64,000 nucleotides of DNA from Natrinema versiforme. Lineage in GTDB: Archaea > Halobacteriota > Halobacteria > Halobacteriales > Natrialbaceae. A program made the translations under genes and the position numbers. The notes under the pieces are model-generated. The model was not told where the DNA came from, did no database searches, and saw only the letters and a program-made list of their open reading frames with translations. Below are positions 36,440 through 45,419 of the stretch, one piece after another. The stretch lies in assembly GCF_005576615.1 (NCBI RefSeq), contig NZ_CP040330.1, positions 1,798,001-1,862,000 on the forward strand, written 5' to 3'. Position 1 is the stretch's first letter; each line of letters starts with the position of its first letter.

Positions 36440-37231
36440 CTAGTCGTCGAGAGTTTTCTTCGCGTCGTCTGCGTACTTGTCCGCCAGTCGGACCGGCTCC
36501 GGGAGTTTGTACGACGAGGAAAGCGCGAGTGCGATATCGGCCGCCGTGTCGGGGCCGACGCGGTGGCCGGGACTGACGTAGAGCGGGTTGATGTACCGGT
36601 TCGGCGAGTCGTACTGTCGGGTCTGGACGGCATAGCCGAGCAGGGTCCCGTCGGGCGCGTCGACTCTGGAGTTCGATTCGATGCCGACCGTCGTCCCTTC
36701 GGGGAGGTCGTCGGTATCTCCGCGGGGAGACCCACAGAGCAGGCTCTTAGCGACGCCGATACTCGGCACGTCCCTGACCACGCCCATGTGGGTCGCGATG
36801 CCGGCCTGCCGGAAGTGGATGCGGCCGCTGCCGTCGAACAGGAACAGGTCCGGGTCGACGGACAACTCCTCGAGCGCCGCGAGGATCGGCGCGCCTTCGC
36901 GAAAGGAGAGGAGGCCAGGGATGTAGGGGATCTCGAGGGGCGTGACGGCGAAGACGCGCTCGATGACCTCGCCGCCACGCATCGCGACGACGGCGCTCAG
37001 CGCGCGGTCCTGATCGCCGTCGTCGTTCGTGAGAAACGACTGGTCGACGCCGACGACGACCGGCGGTTGTCCCCCGCTCGAGGTCGTCGCGAGCGGGTTC
37101 GAGATCGTGTTGGGGTCGAACGCGAACGCGTCTTCGAAGACGGCGGCGTCGGCGATTTCGCGCTGAAGCGCTTCCATCTCATCGCGCGAGAGGCCGGCGT
37201 CGGGGGCGAGATCGGGACGAGGCTGACTCAT
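36440..37231 (-). CDS. nfi: Endonuclease V
   Basis: A 263-residue endonuclease V, which nicks DNA or RNA one base 3' of deoxyinosine/inosine. Asp in VGVDQSFL (about residue 60), Glu in YIPGLLSFREGAPI (about 113), and Asp in LFLFDGSGRIH followed by AGIATHMGV give the metal-binding and wedge (YIPG) motifs. The N-terminal 45 residues and the acidic C-terminal tail are haloarchaeal additions. The family HPR is replaced by HFR. Single gene with its own promoter region. Confidence 0.92.
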   Translation of the reverse strand: MSQPRPDLAPDAGLSRDEMEALQREIADAAVFEDAFAFDPNTISNPLATTSSGGQPPVVVGVDQSFLTNDDGDQDRALSAVVAMRGGEVIERVFAVTPLEIPYIPGLLSFREGAPILAALEELSVDPDLFLFDGSGRIHFRQAGIATHMGVVRDVPSIGVAKSLLCGSPRGDTDDLPEGTTVGIESNSRVDAPDGTLLGYAVQTRQYDSPNRYINPLYVSPGHRVGPDTAADIALALSSSYKLPEPVRLADKYADDAKKTLDD

Positions 37232-37309
37232 CTGAGTGCGAATAGACGCCGGGTGAAAATCAGTTGCGGGGTTGTAGCGGGACGACGGTCCCGCGGACGG
37301 GTCGAAGTA

Positions 37310-38251
37310 TCAGAACCGACGGCGACCGCCCGGACCGCCCGGTCCGCCAGGGCCGCCACCGCCGAACTGGAGCTGGTTCGGCGCGCTGACGTTTCGGTTT
37401 CGCTTGACGTACTCGCCGTAGGCGAGCCCGATCACGAGCCCGACGAGGTGGGCCATGTGGGCGATGCCGCCGGCACCGCCACTACCGACTCCGAGGAATG
37501 CGACGCTGATGAACGCGTAGCCGGCGGTGAGCAGCCAGATCGGAACCGGGAGGATGAAGTAGAGGTACACCTTGAGCCCGGGGTTCAGGATTGTCAGTAC
37601 GCCCAGAATCGCGAGTGCGGCACCGCTGGCTCCGAGGACGGCAGTCGAACTTCCCTGTGCGGCCGTGATCCCGATTTGGCCGAGTCCGGCGAGGACGCCA
37701 CTAACGATGAACAGGATCGAGAAGTTCCGGGACCCGACGTAGCGCTCGACGAGCGGGCCGAAGAAGAATATCACGATACTGTTCCCCACGATGTGGAAGA
37801 AGCTACCGCCGGGGAGGAGAAACGGCGAGTGGGCGAAGATGGACGTGACCCAGGTCCAGACGTACTCCGGATGCTGCGAGGAGAGAACGAACAAGGACTG
37901 GTGAAGGGACACACCGCCGACGATCAGAGCGGCGGCCTGAAGCGCGTACGTGACCCAGATCAAGAGCAGGAACGTGTAGGTCGCGTTCCCGCGGAAGTAC
38001 GCGAGCGGCCCGCCCGGACCGGTATCGATCGGAAGCTTGTCCATGAGACTCGAGGCCCGGGAGGTATTCCCACCGGAACTGACGCTGTCGTCGAAGCCGC
38101 TGTCGAAGACGCCCTGTGGATCGTTCCAGTTTTGCAGCCCCGAGCAGTCGTGGTTCTCGGGGAGCCGATGGTCGGCACAGAAGGTCCCGCCGCAGTGCCG
38201 ACAGTTGTACGGCATGTTTTCGTCCTTCCCACACACGTCGCACTTGGCCAT
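37310..38251 (-). CDS. Rhomboid intramembrane serine protease with AN1 zinc finger
   Basis: A 313-residue protein. Residues 4-40 are an AN1-type zinc finger (CDVCGKDENMPYNCRHCGGTFC...H...C). A linker precedes six membrane segments of the rhomboid fold, with the catalytic Ser in LGASGAALA (about residue 209) and His in IAHMAHLVGLVIG (about 270). The C-terminus is Gly/Pro-rich (GGGGPGGPGG). The fusion of AN1 to rhomboid is common in haloarchaea. The finger may recognise substrates. Single gene, divergent from the DUF5788-polX operon. Confidence 0.94.
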   Translation of the reverse strand: MAKCDVCGKDENMPYNCRHCGGTFCADHRLPENHDCSGLQNWNDPQGVFDSGFDDSVSSGGNTSRASSLMDKLPIDTGPGGPLAYFRGNATYTFLLLIWVTYALQAAALIVGGVSLHQSLFVLSSQHPEYVWTWVTSIFAHSPFLLPGGSFFHIVGNSIVIFFFGPLVERYVGSRNFSILFIVSGVLAGLGQIGITAAQGSSTAVLGASGAALAILGVLTILNPGLKVYLYFILPVPIWLLTAGYAFISVAFLGVGSGGAGGIAHMAHLVGLVIGLAYGEYVKRNRNVSAPNQLQFGGGGPGGPGGPGGRRRF

Positions 38252-38410
38252 TGACCGGGGGTATGTGGGGAGCCGCTAAGGGATTTGGGGTTTGACCGTC
38301 ATAACTATCGGCGCGCGCGAACGGCCCAACGCTCGAGTCTGGGCCGCCGACGCTGGTGACAGGTCGGTGTAGACTGTACATTTTTGCCTCCCCGTCCCCC
38401 ATCTCTGGAC

Positions 38411-38851
38411 GTGCAAGAGTACGAGCGCAAGCAACTGCTCGAGCGCGTCGAGCGCGAGGGCGCGACCGTCGGCGCGGACATCCCGGAGACGATCACGGTC
38501 CAGGGGGAGGAGATCGACCTCCGGACGTTCGTCTTCGAGATCAAGCGCCGCGAGACGGTCCCGGCCGGCGAACGCGACCGCGTCGAGCAGGCAAAGCGGA
38601 ACCTGCGACGCGAGCGGCTCGAGCGACTCGAGCGGATCGAGGAGGGCGACATCAGCCGCGAGGTGGGCGACGAACTCGCCCAGAGCATCATCGGCATCGA
38701 TCGGGCGTTAAACGCCCTCGAGAGTCTGGGACCGACGGACTTAGAGCGCGAGCAGCAGGTCCAGCAGGCCCAGGACCGCAAGCGCTGGATGTCGTTCCTC
38801 AAGAAGGCGCTGGGACAGGACGACGACACCAGTTCCCGGAGGGGCCGATGA
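38411..38851 (+). CDS. DUF5788 family protein
   Basis: A 146-residue, highly charged helical protein (QEYERKQLLERVEREG, ERDRVEQAKRNLRRERLERLERIEEG) with probable coiled-coil segments. It matches the haloarchaeal DUF5788 family, of unknown function. The start is probably GTG at 38411. A TTG at 38384 is a weaker alternative. It overlaps polX by four bases (ATGA), suggesting a supporting role in the same DNA-repair process. Confidence 0.8.
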   Translation: MQEYERKQLLERVEREGATVGADIPETITVQGEEIDLRTFVFEIKRRETVPAGERDRVEQAKRNLRRERLERLERIEEGDISREVGDELAQSIIGIDRALNALESLGPTDLEREQQVQQAQDRKRWMSFLKKALGQDDDTSSRRGR

Positions 38852-40599
38852 CGACCAACGCCGAACTCGCCGCCCGCTTCGAGGAGTTCGCCGACCTGCT
38901 CGAGGCCGACGGCGTCGACTACAAACCCCGCGCGTACCGGCGCGCAGCCGAGAACATCCGCTCGCACCCGTCGCCGCTCGCCGATCGGATCGAGGCCGGC
39001 GATCACGAGACCGTCGAGAACATCGACGGGGTCGGCGACGCCATCTCCTCGAAGATTATCGAGTACGTCGAGACCGGCTCGATCGACGAACTCGAGGAAC
39101 TGCGGGCCGATCTCCCGATCGACATCGCTGATATCACCCGCATCGAGGGCGTCGGCCCCAAGACCGCGGGGAAGCTCTACCGCGAACTCGGCGTCCAGAC
39201 GTTAGACGACCTCGAGGCGGCCGCCGAGGCCGGCGAGGTACAGGAGGTCAAGGGATTCGGCCCGAAGACCGAGCAGAATATCCTCGAGAACCTCGAGTTC
39301 GCCCGGACCGTCGGCCAGCGCCAGTTGCTGGGCGAGGCGCGACCGCTCGCCGACGACGTGCTCGAATTCCTCGAGTTGATCGACGCGGTCGAGCGCTGCG
39401 AGGTGGCGGGGTCGATCCGCCGGTGGCGCGAGACGATCGGCGACGTGGACGTGCTCGCGGCGACTGACGCCGGCGAGGACGTCGTCGAGGCGTTCGTCGG
39501 ATGGAGGTCGGTCGACGACGAGATCGAATCCGGCCCCGAGAAGGCGAGCATCCGTATCGGCGAGAGTCGCGTCGATCTGCGCGTGGTCGTCCCCGAAGAG
39601 TTCGGCTCCGCCCTGCAGTACTTCACGGGGAGCAAGGACCACAACGTTGCCCTGCGCAACTACGCGATCGACCGCGGGATGAAGCTCAACGAGTACGGCG
39701 CCTTCGATGTAAGCGAAATCGAGGACCCGGAGAGCGGGCAGCGCGTCGGCGAGCGCGTCGCCGGCGAGACCGAGGAAGGGATGTACGACGCGCTCGGCCT
39801 GCCGTGGATCCCGCCGGAACTCAGAACGGATCGCGGCGAAATCACCGCCGCGGAACGCGGCGAGCTACCGGCGCTGATCACTCGAGACGATATCCGCGGC
39901 GACCTGCACAGCCACACCGAGTGGTCCGACGGCAACACCGACGTTGCCGCGATGGTCGAGGCCGCCGCCGAGCGGGGCTACGACTACTTCGGCATCGCCG
40001 ACCACGCCGAGGGACCCGGGATCGTCGGCGGCATGGGGCTCTCCGATACCGAGATCCTCGAGTACGCCGAGGAAATTCGTGCGGTCGGCGAGGAGGCTGA
40101 GATCGAGGTCTTCGCCGGCATCGAAGCGAACGTCGACGCCGACGGCGAGATCGACCTCTCCGCGGAGGTGATCGAGACGCTGGACGTGATCGTCGCCTCG
40201 ACCCACAGCGCGCTCGACCAGGACGCCGAAACCGCCACCGAGCGGCTCGTCCACGCCATCGAGAACCCGGCGATCGACGTACTGGGCCATCCCAGCGGCC
40301 GCCTGCTCAACGAGCGCTCCGGCCTCGAGTTCGACGCGACCGCGCTCGGGGAAGCCGCCGCCGCTCACGACACCGCACTCGAGGTCAACGCCAATCCCCG
40401 CCGGCTGGACCTGTGGGGCAGCGCCGTCCAAGCCGCCCTCGAGGAGGGCGCGCCGATTTCGGTCAACACGGACTCCCACCAGCCCTCGACGCTCGAGTAC
40501 ATGCGCTGGGGCGTCCACACCGCGCGCCGCGGGTGGGCCGAACCCGACGATGTGATCAACACGTGGGCGGTCGGGGACCTCCGCGAGTTCCTTCACTGA
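38848..40599 (+). CDS. polX: DNA polymerase X / PHP exonuclease (PolX)
   Basis: A 583-residue X-family polymerase. The N-terminal 8-kDa-like region and helix-hairpin-helix motifs (GVGDAISSKI, GVGPKTAGKLY) precede the catalytic palm with GSIRRWRETIGDVDVLA (about residues 188-204). The C-terminal third is a PHP domain (DLHSHTEWSDGNTD about 351, GIADHAEG, GHPSGRLL), typically a Mn-dependent 3'-5' exonuclease. A role in base-excision repair or gap filling is likely. It is translationally coupled to DUF5788 and followed by a Mut7-C protein. Confidence 0.95.
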   Translation: MTTNAELAARFEEFADLLEADGVDYKPRAYRRAAENIRSHPSPLADRIEAGDHETVENIDGVGDAISSKIIEYVETGSIDELEELRADLPIDIADITRIEGVGPKTAGKLYRELGVQTLDDLEAAAEAGEVQEVKGFGPKTEQNILENLEFARTVGQRQLLGEARPLADDVLEFLELIDAVERCEVAGSIRRWRETIGDVDVLAATDAGEDVVEAFVGWRSVDDEIESGPEKASIRIGESRVDLRVVVPEEFGSALQYFTGSKDHNVALRNYAIDRGMKLNEYGAFDVSEIEDPESGQRVGERVAGETEEGMYDALGLPWIPPELRTDRGEITAAERGELPALITRDDIRGDLHSHTEWSDGNTDVAAMVEAAAERGYDYFGIADHAEGPGIVGGMGLSDTEILEYAEEIRAVGEEAEIEVFAGIEANVDADGEIDLSAEVIETLDVIVASTHSALDQDAETATERLVHAIENPAIDVLGHPSGRLLNERSGLEFDATALGEAAAAHDTALEVNANPRRLDLWGSAVQAALEEGAPISVNTDSHQPSTLEYMRWGVHTARRGWAEPDDVINTWAVGDLREFLH

Positions 40600-40636
40600 T
40601 CGATTCGGTCTCTCCCTCCGACAGCACTCCAACACC

Positions 40637-41080
40637 ATGCAACTACTCCTCGATGTCATGTGCGGCGGGCTCGTCGCCTACCTGCGAATATGCAACTACG
40701 ATACCGCCGACGCCGGCGACCGCGGGCTCGAGGCCGACGACGACCTGCTCGCCGTCGCCCGGGACGAGGGCCGAACGGTCGTCACTCGAGACGTCGAACT
40801 CGCGGGTCGTGCCGACGAGGCGATCCTGCTCGAGTCCCGCGAGGTCGATGCCCAACTCGCTGAACTAGACGCTGCGGGGCTCGACCTCTCGCCGGCCGCC
40901 GAACCCGCGTTCTGCGGCCGCTGTAACGGCCCGCTCGCGGACGTCGATCCGGCGACCACGACGCCGGCGTACGCCCCGGACCCCTCGGGAGTCGAGATGT
41001 GGGTCTGTCGCGACTGCGGACAGTATTTCTGGCGCGGCAGTCACTGGGATCGAGTCGTAGCGACGCTCTCGGAAATCTGA
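40637..41080 (+). CDS. Mut7-C RNase-domain protein
   Basis: A 147-residue protein. The N-terminal part (LLDVMCGGLVAYLRICNYDT, DDDLLAVARDEGRTVVTRD) is a PIN-like Mut7-C (DUF82) nuclease domain. The C-terminal part is a zinc ribbon: CGRCNGPL near residue 93 and CRDCGQYFWRGSHWDR near 125. It starts 37 nt after polX on the same strand. The target could be RNA or DNA ends, and nuclease activity is inferred from the fold. Confidence 0.88.
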   Translation: MQLLLDVMCGGLVAYLRICNYDTADAGDRGLEADDDLLAVARDEGRTVVTRDVELAGRADEAILLESREVDAQLAELDAAGLDLSPAAEPAFCGRCNGPLADVDPATTTPAYAPDPSGVEMWVCRDCGQYFWRGSHWDRVVATLSEI

Positions 41081-41128
41081 GACGCGAAGCCGCGCTATCG
41101 AACGGGAGAGCGCGGACGACAGGGAGCG

Positions 41129-41899
41129 CTAATAGACGGCAACGTCGTCGAACCGGCCGTCGTAGGCGATGTGCTGTGGATGGGTCGGCTCCGTCCCCGA
41201 GAGGAACAGTCGGTCGATCTTCTTCCACGTATTCTCGTAGACGAGATGGCCCAGTTCCGCCGCTGTCGTCGCCCACCGATCGAAGCCGTTGTCGTAGACG
41301 ACGCGGCGAGCGATGCCGTCCTCGAGTGCGGTCACGAGATCGTTCTCGCTCTCGATGGCCGCGTCGAATTCGGTGTGGGCCACGCCGACGGATCGGGGGA
41401 GATGGGCGTACGAGGAGGTAAACGGCGGCATCGAGAGCTCGTCGGCCAGTTTCCGCGCGCGGCGATTGTCCGGCGGGAGGTGACGCGGGTTGAAAATCTC
41501 GATCGCGTCGATCGTCTCCGCGTGCGTCCGAATGTCTCCCTCGCCGAGACTCACGTTCGCAAAGCCCGGATGGGGGACGAGCACCGTCGCGTCCTGTCGC
41601 TCGAATTCGGCCATCGCCGCCTCGAGCGGGATGAAGTCCGGGACGGGCTCCTCGAGGCCGATCGCGAGGACGTGTTTTCGGTTCCGCCACGACCCGGTAA
41701 ACACCTCACGGGCGGGGATCACCAGAAGGTCCTCGCTGGAGTACGCCGCCGCCCGTTCGCGGATCTCCGGGAGGCGGGTGAAGTGGGGTGCATAGACGAC
41801 CGCGTCGAGGCCGATCTGCTTGGCCCGCTCGACGACGCGATCGGAGAGCACCTTCACGTGACAGTCGATTCGGAACGTCACTCCATCGGTCACGATCAC
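41129..41899 (-). CDS. PHP-associated domain protein
   Basis: A 256-residue metal-hydrolase-like protein. FRIDCHVKVLSDRVVERAKQIGLDAVVYAPHF corresponds to the PHP N-terminus, but DxHxH reads as DCHVK, so one metal ligand may be absent. VLVPHPGF (about residue 111), EIFNPRH and SYAHLPRSVG (about 160) supply other His. Probably a phosphoesterase, with uncertain activity. The start at 41899 is GTG, and a later GTG is possible. It may be cotranscribed with the DUF7522-like gene, which lies upstream on the same strand. Confidence 0.75.
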   Translation of the reverse strand: MIVTDGVTFRIDCHVKVLSDRVVERAKQIGLDAVVYAPHFTRLPEIRERAAAYSSEDLLVIPAREVFTGSWRNRKHVLAIGLEEPVPDFIPLEAAMAEFERQDATVLVPHPGFANVSLGEGDIRTHAETIDAIEIFNPRHLPPDNRRARKLADELSMPPFTSSYAHLPRSVGVAHTEFDAAIESENDLVTALEDGIARRVVYDNGFDRWATTAAELGHLVYENTWKKIDRLFLSGTEPTHPQHIAYDGRFDDVAVY

Positions 41900-41918
41900 T
41901 ACTTCCGGGACAGCCGAG

Positions 41919-42347
41919 TTATGAATTCTGATTCGGCGGCCACTCGAGGGTCCCCTTGATCGCGTCGACGATGGGAACGACGGGCTCGTCCGGGTCGATC
42001 GAGATGAACAGCCCGTCGTCGCCGACGTAGACCCGGAGGATCTTCAGAAAGTCCATCGACGTGGTGATGTACTCGACCCGTTCGGCCTCGGGAAACAGCG
42101 TATTCCGGAAGAGTTTGCTCTGCATGAAGTCCATGTGCACGTTCGTGTGGATTCGCTCGAAGTGCTCGAGCATCGCCTCGCGGCTGTCGTACATCGAGAT
42201 CGTTCGATCGTCGATATAGAGCGGTCGAAACGACTCCGTGTCGTACTCGCAGAAGGCGTACAGCGGGCCGGACACCGTCTCTTGGACGACACGGCGCACG
42301 CGGTCGGCGTCGAACGCGGCCAGCGTCGACCTGTTAGTCGCCGGCAT
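41919..42347 (-). CDS. Hypothetical haloarchaeal protein (DUF7522 type)
   Basis: A 142-residue soluble protein. VSGPLYAFCEYDTESFRPLYID, REAMLEHFERIHTNVHMDF and FLKILRVYVGDDGLFISID alternate helix and strand. The pattern matches a widespread haloarchaeal family (DUF7522) with no known function. The ATG at 42347 (MPATNRSTL) was chosen over an upstream extension that is not halophilic in composition. It lies 19 nt upstream of the PHP-associated gene on the same strand, so they may be cotranscribed. Confidence 0.7.
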   Translation of the reverse strand: MPATNRSTLAAFDADRVRRVVQETVSGPLYAFCEYDTESFRPLYIDDRTISMYDSREAMLEHFERIHTNVHMDFMQSKLFRNTLFPEAERVEYITTSMDFLKILRVYVGDDGLFISIDPDEPVVPIVDAIKGTLEWPPNQNS

Positions 42348-42458
42348 ATCTCGAGGGGACGGGCCGCAGGGACGAAGGGCTGTCGGGCACACCGCTTCCG
42401 GTCGAGGGGTATCGCTGCGAAAGGATCATTAGGACGGCCGTTCGAGTGGCAGTATCGA

Positions 42459-42746
42459 ATGGCATGGGAATGCGGGATCGACGGCTGTGGAGCAGTCTTC
42501 GAGGACGTCGAGTCGGCCGTCGTCCATCAGGCGACGGAGCACCAGCGCCGCGAGTGTAAGGTCTGTGGGACCGTCGTCCCCGACGGCTACCTCGCGATCC
42601 GTCACGCCTTTACCGACCACAGCCGCGCCGAGTACGTCCGCGCCTACGGTGCCAGTTCCGAGGAAGTCCGGGAACGCGAAGAGCTGCTCGAGGAGATCGA
42701 GTCGGAAGCGGACATGCAAGCGATCGCAACGGAACTGAAGCGGTAA
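42459..42746 (+). CDS. Double C2H2 zinc-finger protein
   Basis: A 95-residue protein with two complete fingers: CGIDGCGAVFEDVESAVVHQATEH (residues 5-28) and CKVCGTVVPDGYLAIRHAFTDH (residues 33-54), each C-x2/4-C...H-x4-H. An acidic helical tail follows. Small two-finger proteins of this kind are common in haloarchaea. Nucleic-acid or protein binding is likely, but no target is known. Monocistronic. The repeat region carrying the duplicated spt5 end begins shortly after. Confidence 0.8.
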   Translation: MAWECGIDGCGAVFEDVESAVVHQATEHQRRECKVCGTVVPDGYLAIRHAFTDHSRAEYVRAYGASSEEVREREELLEEIESEADMQAIATELKR

Positions 42747-42869
42747 CGACCGGTCTCGGAGTTGGCCGTGTTAGGGCCGCGACCGATATTCTCGCCGTGT
42801 AGGACTATCGTTGCTCGCAAACTGTAGTTAAGACTCCCTCGGTGCTCGCTGCTCTCGGGTGCTGCGAAC

Positions 42870-43202
42870 CCGTTCGCATGGTCCGACGAACTACCGTTCG
42901 TCGCTGTCGAGTACGCGAATCTGGTCGCCCCGCACCGTCACGGGAATCGGAACCGTCGCGCACCTAAATTTTACGTCGTCGGGTAGCCTCGCCGTGCTCA
43001 GCTACCGCTCCTCGCAAAATGTAGTATAAAACGATCTCAGTGCTCACCTAAGGTTCGCACCGAGTGAACCGACTCGCTATCGCTCGTCGGAGTCTGCTCA
43101 CGGCGCGAAGCGCCGTTCGCATGGTCCGACGAACTACCGTTCGTCGCTATCGAGTACGCGAATCTGGTCGCCCCGCACCGTCACGGGAATCGGAACCGTC
43201 GC
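42870..43202 (-). repeat. Tandem duplication of the spt5 3' end and its hairpins
   Basis: Positions 42870-42959 repeat 43113-43202 (offset 243) with one mismatch (42906/43149). Both copies contain the spt5 stop codon inside a palindrome, CGACGAAC-TACC-GTTCGTCG, at 43127-43146 and 42884-42903. The sequence between the copies and beyond is related but diverged (TGTAGT near 42823 and 43023, GTGCTC, CTCGC), so the original unit was about 243 bp. Confidence 0.9.
42891..42959 (-). pseudogene. Duplicated 3' fragment of spt5
   Basis: It encodes the last 22 residues of Spt5 ([22 protein letters not shown] region) with a stop codon, but nothing upstream continues the frame. The same piece is intact at 43134-43202. 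It is a remnant of the tandem duplication, not a gene. Confidence 0.85.
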
Positions 43203-43571
43203 CTCGTACAGTTCGACGGTGACCTGATCCTTGCCCTCGTCGATCCGCTGGACCTGCGCTTTCTCGCCCTTGAACGGGCCGGCGATGAGTTCGACGATGT
43301 CGCCCTCGGCGATTCCCTCGACGTCCGGCTTCGGCGAGAGGAAATGCTCGACTTCCGAGATATCCGACTTGCCGGGGACGATGCTGCGCGCGTGGGGAAT
43401 GTCCTCGAGGACGCGGTTCAGGACCGCGTTCCCCTCGGCTTCGACCATCACGTAGGAGGTCAGCGAGTCGGGGGCGAGCGCGGCGTGGATCTCCGGCTCC
43501 TCGCGGTTGATGATCATGTCCGCGACGGTGCGTTCTTGACTCGCCGTCGTTTTGACAGCAAAGATTCCCAT
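43134..43571 (-). CDS. spt5: Transcription elongation factor Spt5
   Basis: A 145-residue archaeal Spt5/NusG. The NGN domain ([20 protein letters not shown] to about residue 85) binds the RNA polymerase clamp and promotes processivity. A KOW motif follows ([33 protein letters not shown], about residues 88-120). It pairs with Spt4, which is not in this window. Its ATG overlaps the secE stop by one base (TAATG). The stop codon lies in the loop of a perfect hairpin that is repeated 243 bp downstream. Confidence 0.97.
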   Translation of the reverse strand: MGIFAVKTTASQERTVADMIINREEPEIHAALAPDSLTSYVMVEAEGNAVLNRVLEDIPHARSIVPGKSDISEVEHFLSPKPDVEGIAEGDIVELIAGPFKGEKAQVQRIDEGKDQVTVELYEATVPIPVTVRGDQIRVLDSDER

Positions 43572-43744
43572 TAGATGCCACCCGGCAGTAACAGCATGAT
43601 CGCACCGATGAGGAATCCGATGAGACCGACCAGGAGGATCCCTGCACCGGCGATTTTCGACACCTGGAAGAACTCGTTAGTAGTGGGTGTCGTCGCCATT
43701 TTCAACACCCGAATGTACGAGGTGAGGTCGTACGGAACGTCCAT
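43571..43744 (-). CDS. secE: Protein translocase subunit SecE (Sec61 gamma)
   Basis: A 57-residue protein with one C-terminal membrane helix (about residues 33-53) and an amphipathic N-terminal helix containing [22 protein letters not shown], the typical SecE signature. It holds SecY together in the translocon. The short gene is located by its position before spt5, a conserved archaeal pair, and by the one-base overlap with spt5. A TTTTATC promoter element lies near 43770 on the shared upstream side. ftsZ, often upstream in haloarchaea, is not here. Confidence 0.93.
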   Translation of the reverse strand: MDVPYDLTSYIRVLKMATTPTTNEFFQVSKIAGAGILLVGLIGFLIGAIMLLLPGGI

Positions 43745-43881
43745 ATCTGTCTATTCACAGCGTGGGGTCTTTTATCTGTCTTTCGTGTCTCGTGAACGTC
43801 CGCGGCCGGGCGCCCGGCGCTGTCGGCGACGTTGCACTCGACGGCCCCGCGTCCAAACCGCTCGAGGTCGAACGCCTCTAC

Positions 43882-44094
43882 ATGGCTGAAGACGATTCCG
43901 ACAGAGCAAACGAGTACGAGGCGGAACGAGAGGCCGAAATCGAGGACGAACTCGAGCGGATCGACCGCGATCCGGACGAAGTCGACGAGGGAGACGGCGA
44001 CCTCGGAACCCAGAACGCGCCCCGCGAGGACGCGGATGACCTCGAGGAAGCCGAGGAGGCAGACGAATCCGATGCGGACGAGGAAGCAGGCTGA
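43882..44094 (+). CDS. Small acidic protein, 70 aa
   Basis: A 70-residue protein in which about half the residues are Glu or Asp (MAEDDSDRANEYEAEREAEIEDELERIDRD at the start). There is no fold signature beyond helix propensity. Small acidic proteins like this are often conserved near secE/spt5 or htrA in haloarchaea. The ATG at 43882 is more likely than the extended frame from 43762, which includes non-halophilic sequence. Function unknown. Confidence 0.55.
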   Translation: MAEDDSDRANEYEAEREAEIEDELERIDRDPDEVDEGDGDLGTQNAPREDADDLEEAEEADESDADEEAG

Positions 44095-44147
44095 GATCGG
44101 CGACTCGCAGCGAAGCGATCCGTTCTCGAGCGGGTGGCCGAGGTCGA

Positions 44148-45326
44148 TTAGGGATCCGTGGCCGGCGGCTCCTCGCGCGGGCCGCCGATCGGGGTCCGCG
44201 GCCGTTCGGCTTCCGGCCGCTCCTCGAGGGTGACCTCGACGGTCCGGCGCTCTCCCTCGCGGACGATTTCGAGTTCGATCGTGTCTCCGGGCGACGTCTC
44301 GAGCGCGAGATACGACGAGAGCGCCGGCTGATTCGGGATCTCCTCGCCGTCGATAGCGACGATTACGTCACCGCTGCCCGGCTGAGCGGTACTGGCCGGC
44401 TGGAGGGCCCCGTCGGCGGGGCCGTCGGGGACGACTTCCATGACAAGCACGCCGGTCGCTTCCTCGAGGCCGATTTCGGCGGCGATTTCCGGACCGACGG
44501 GCTGGACGCCGACGCCCAAGTAGGCGTGGTCGTACGATCCGTCCTCGATGAGCGCGGGTACGACGCGGTTCGCCAGCGCCGCGGAGATGGCGAACCCGAT
44601 GGTCTGGCCGGCGCCCGCGAAGACGACGCCGAGTACCTCCCCCTCGAGGCTCACCAGCGGCCCGCCGCTGTTCCCGGGGTTGATCGGCGCGTCGGTCTGG
44701 ATCGCGGCCGGGATCGAGAACCCGGTGGGACTGGGCAGCGAGCGGCCAGTTCCGCTGACGATCCCCTGCGAGACCGACGCGTCGAGTCCGAGCGGGTTGC
44801 CGATCGCGAGCACCTCCTGTCCGATGATCGGTTCGGACTCGGCAAGGGACAGACCGGACGCGACCTCGGGCATGTCCTCGACGCGGAGGACGGCGAGGTC
44901 GCTGTAGGCGTCCGTCCCGACGATCGACGCGGCTCGCCACTCTTCGTTACTGAACTGGAGTTCGATATCGCCCTCGCGTGCGGCCTCGACGACGTGGTTG
45001 TTGGTCAGGACGTATTCGTCGTCGATGACGAACCCGGTTCCGAGTCCGCCGCCGCCGGGCTCGGGCCCGCCTGTCCCAGTGACGGTGACGAGAACGACGG
45101 AGTCGATCGTATCGCGGTACACCGCCGCGTACTCGCTGTCCACCTCTGTCTCCGCCGGCTGTTCTGCCCCGTCCGATGCGTTCGAGTCCGCGGACTCGTT
45201 TTGGGCCACGCCGGCTCCGGAACCGCCGAGCCCGAACGCCGCGGCGGCCCCGGCTGCACCGACGACGCCGGTCGCACGCAGTAGCCGTCTGCGAGTGCAA
45301 CGGTCTGGGTCTGAAGTCACGCCCAT
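44148..45326 (-). CDS. HtrA-like serine protease, Tat-exported
   Basis: A 392-residue protein. A twin-arginine motif (RRRLLRATGVVG, about residues 11-22) and hydrophobic segment are followed by an acidic linker. The trypsin-like domain carries His in TNNHVVEAA, Asp in YSDLAVLRV and Ser in PGNSGGPLV, the complete triad. A PDZ domain follows (YLGVGVQPVGPEIAAE, GDVIVAIDGEEI). It probably removes or refolds damaged proteins outside the membrane. The ATG at 45326 gives a normal Tat signal. A frame beginning at 45392 adds 22 unlikely residues. Confidence 0.93.
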   Translation of the reverse strand: MGVTSDPDRCTRRRLLRATGVVGAAGAAAAFGLGGSGAGVAQNESADSNASDGAEQPAETEVDSEYAAVYRDTIDSVVLVTVTGTGGPEPGGGGLGTGFVIDDEYVLTNNHVVEAAREGDIELQFSNEEWRAASIVGTDAYSDLAVLRVEDMPEVASGLSLAESEPIIGQEVLAIGNPLGLDASVSQGIVSGTGRSLPSPTGFSIPAAIQTDAPINPGNSGGPLVSLEGEVLGVVFAGAGQTIGFAISAALANRVVPALIEDGSYDHAYLGVGVQPVGPEIAAEIGLEEATGVLVMEVVPDGPADGALQPASTAQPGSGDVIVAIDGEEIPNQPALSSYLALETSPGDTIELEIVREGERRTVEVTLEERPEAERPRTPIGGPREEPPATDP

Positions 45327-45419
45327 TGCCACCCCGACGAGCGGTATAAAACGGTTCCCAGCAACAGCCGATCGGTTCGGGGTTGCTCGCAACGCGGTCG
45401 CCGAGCGTGCCCCGGTCGA

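Noticed and set aside
36563-38254. A 563-codon plus-strand frame across endonuclease V and rhomboid genes
   Set aside because: Shadow of two clear minus-strand genes with full catalytic motifs. No domain is found in the plus frame.
41129-41899. A fully active PHP phosphoesterase
   Set aside because: The first metal motif reads DCHVK instead of DxHxH, so activity cannot be claimed. Kept as PHP-associated only.
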